Origin: Bog-756 sp037141235
GTDB taxonomy: Bacteria > Actinomycetota > Acidimicrobiia > Acidimicrobiales > RAAP-2
Length of the DNA stretch: 14,880 nucleotides
NCBI GenBank assembly: GCA_037141235.1
Contig: JBAXCY010000055.1
Span: 1 to 14,880, forward strand
Direction of reading: 5' to 3'
The notes under the pieces were generated by a model. That model did not search any database, was not told the DNA's origin, and worked only from the letters and a program-made list of their open reading frames with translations. The position numbers were made by a program, and so were the translations under genes. Below are positions 13,706 through 14,880 of the stretch, one piece after another (positions within the stretch are counted from its first letter, which is position 1; each line of letters begins with the position of its first letter).

Positions 13706-14880
13706 ATGACCACGACCGACGAAGGGGCGCCCAGACCGGCTTCCACGACGTCAGAGGTCATACTCGCCACCCGTCCGAGACGTGGCCGCCGGGCTCGCCA
13801 CAGTGGTCGGGCTGTAAGGGAAACGAAGCCCGCCAGTCATCGAAAGAGCAACCGGGGTTGGCTCCGATGGCTCCCGTGGGTGCTGAGCGCAGCCTTCGTG
13901 CTGCTCCTCGGATCCGGTGCGTGGGTGGCAGCGCAGCGGATCAATGTCGCGTTGGCACGGCCCGTTGCTCACCCGGCGGCACTGGTCCAGACAGTCGTGC
14001 CTGGAGCTGCTCCTGTGCTGCCGTGGGCGGCCAAGGGGCAGAGTGCCATCTCGATCCCGTCGTTGGGGTACGTGGAGCAATCGGGACCGGAGCCCTCGGT
14101 CCCGGTGGCATCGCTGACCAAGATCACTACAGCCATCGTGGTGCTTCAGGATCACCCGCTGCCCGTCGATGCACCGGGACCGTTGGTGACGGTGACAGCC
14201 GATGACATCGTCGAGTACAACTTCGAACTGCAGCACGATCAGACGACAGTGGCCATCAAGCAGGGCGAGACCATCAGCGAACGTCAGATGCTCGAAGCAC
14301 TGCTGACCCAGTCGGCCAATGACATCGCCTACACGCTGGCGACATGGGATGCGGGGTCGATCCCTGCCTTCGTGGTGAAGATGAACACGTTGGCGGCCTC
14401 GCTCGGAGCCACGGCGACTCACTATGTGGATGCCAGCGGCTACGACCCGCAGACGGTGTCCTCTGCATCCGATGTACTGCGGATGGCTGCCGTCGCAATG
14501 GCGATACCGACATTTGCTCAGATCGTCGCCATGACGGAGGTGACCCTTCCCGTAGCGGGCACGCTTTCGAACATCGTCTCTGAAGTTGGCAAAGACGGAG
14601 TGGTCGGCATCAAGTCGGCATATACGTCGGCGGCCGGAGCATGCATGGTCCTCGCCGCCAACCGCACCATCCGAGGGCGCAATGTGCTGGTGATGGCCAC
14701 CGTGCTGGGTCAGCCGACACCCCCACCCACGATGCCGACCACGACCACCACGTTGCCGCCTCCACCTAAAACGACGACCACGACTACGACTACGACTCCG
14801 ACGGACACCACCGATGCGACGGATCCTGCTGCGCCGACCACGACAAGCAGCTCAACGACGACAACGACGACAACGACGAC
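13706..14880 (+). CDS. Membrane-anchored D-Ala-D-Ala carboxypeptidase-like protein (S11), 3' end missing
   Basis: 391 residues are visible and the frame is still open at the window edge. Residues 1-52 are a basic cytoplasmic N-terminus, a single membrane anchor spans about 57-77, and an extracellular S11 (low-molecular-mass penicillin-binding) domain follows. The nucleophile motif SxxK is SLTK (Ser136, Lys139) and SxN is SAN (Ser203, Asn205). The third motif, normally KTG, reads KSA (303-305) in the context GIKSAYTSAAGACMV. Such enzymes trim the terminal D-Ala from peptidoglycan stem peptides. The catalytic domain ends near residue 335 and a Thr/Pro-rich tail, probably a wall-spanning linker, follows. 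The start lies 28 nt after ftsK with no clear ribosome binding site. Activity is uncertain because of KSA; it could be a catalytically altered or structural homolog. Confidence 0.85.
   Translation, partial: MTTTDEGAPRPASTTSEVILATRPRRGRRARHSGRAVRETKPASHRKSNRGWLRWLPWVLSAAFVLLLGSGAWVAAQRINVALARPVAHPAALVQTVVPGAAPVLPWAAKGQSAISIPSLGYVEQSGPEPSVPVASLTKITTAIVVLQDHPLPVDAPGPLVTVTADDIVEYNFELQHDQTTVAIKQGETISERQMLEALLTQSANDIAYTLATWDAGSIPAFVVKMNTLAASLGATATHYVDASGYDPQTVSSASDVLRMAAVAMAIPTFAQIVAMTEVTLPVAGTLSNIVSEVGKDGVVGIKSAYTSAAGACMVLAANRTIRGRNVLVMATVLGQPTPPPTMPTTTTTLPPPPKTTTTTTTTTPTDTTDATDPAAPTTTSSSTTTTTTTT
14711..14880 (+). repeat. Thr-codon low-complexity tract
   Basis: Runs of acg, acc, act and aca codons encode Thr-rich stretches broken by Pro, Asp and Ser. 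Near the edge the 9-bp unit acgacgaca is repeated. It forms the tail of the carboxypeptidase-like protein and continues past the window. Confidence 0.9.

Noticed and set aside
13698..13709. Three-codon ORF (ATG TTT CGA TGA) overlapping the carboxypeptidase start
   Set aside because: It mimics the dapA stop-start overlap, but there is no promoter or ribosome binding site positioned for it. A chance match is likely.

Overview
The window is a GC-rich stretch of an actinobacterial chromosome, most likely from the Acidimicrobiia or a close relative. The evidence is the gene order, the use of GTG starts, -10 elements of the form TAnnnT lying right against start codons (leaderless mRNAs), and the Thr/Pro-rich tail on a surface protein. 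The class-level placement is an inference. All convincing genes lie on the + strand.

Layout: a 17-bp tandem repeat and a large stem-loop (1-137); rpsO; a structured rpsO-pnp spacer; pnp; a strong hairpin; an M16 metallopeptidase; two 12-bp tandem-repeat arrays (4539-4678); dapB; two TetR-family regulators; a diiron ferritin-like protein; a strong hairpin; dapA with a 13-codon overlapping leader ORF; rnj (RNase J); ftsK; and a membrane-anchored S11-family D,D-carboxypeptidase-like protein that runs off the right edge inside a Thr-rich tail.

The backbone rpsO-pnp-M16-dapB-(thyX)-dapA-rnj-ftsK is, from memory, the order kept in Mycobacterium tuberculosis and other actinobacteria. It joins translation (S15), RNA decay (PNPase, RNase J), diaminopimelate synthesis for peptidoglycan and lysine (DapB, DapA) and division/chromosome segregation (FtsK). 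Here thyX is absent between dapB and dapA. A TetR-TetR-diiron oxidase module of unknown substrate sits there instead, with its own promoter/operator and a closing hairpin. This is the least explained part of the window.

A second theme is short tandem duplication. Units of 12, 15, 17 and 27 bp recur in spacers, in the PNPase and DapB coding regions, at the RNase J N-terminus and at the right edge. No tRNA, rRNA, insertion sequence, phage gene or CRISPR array was seen.
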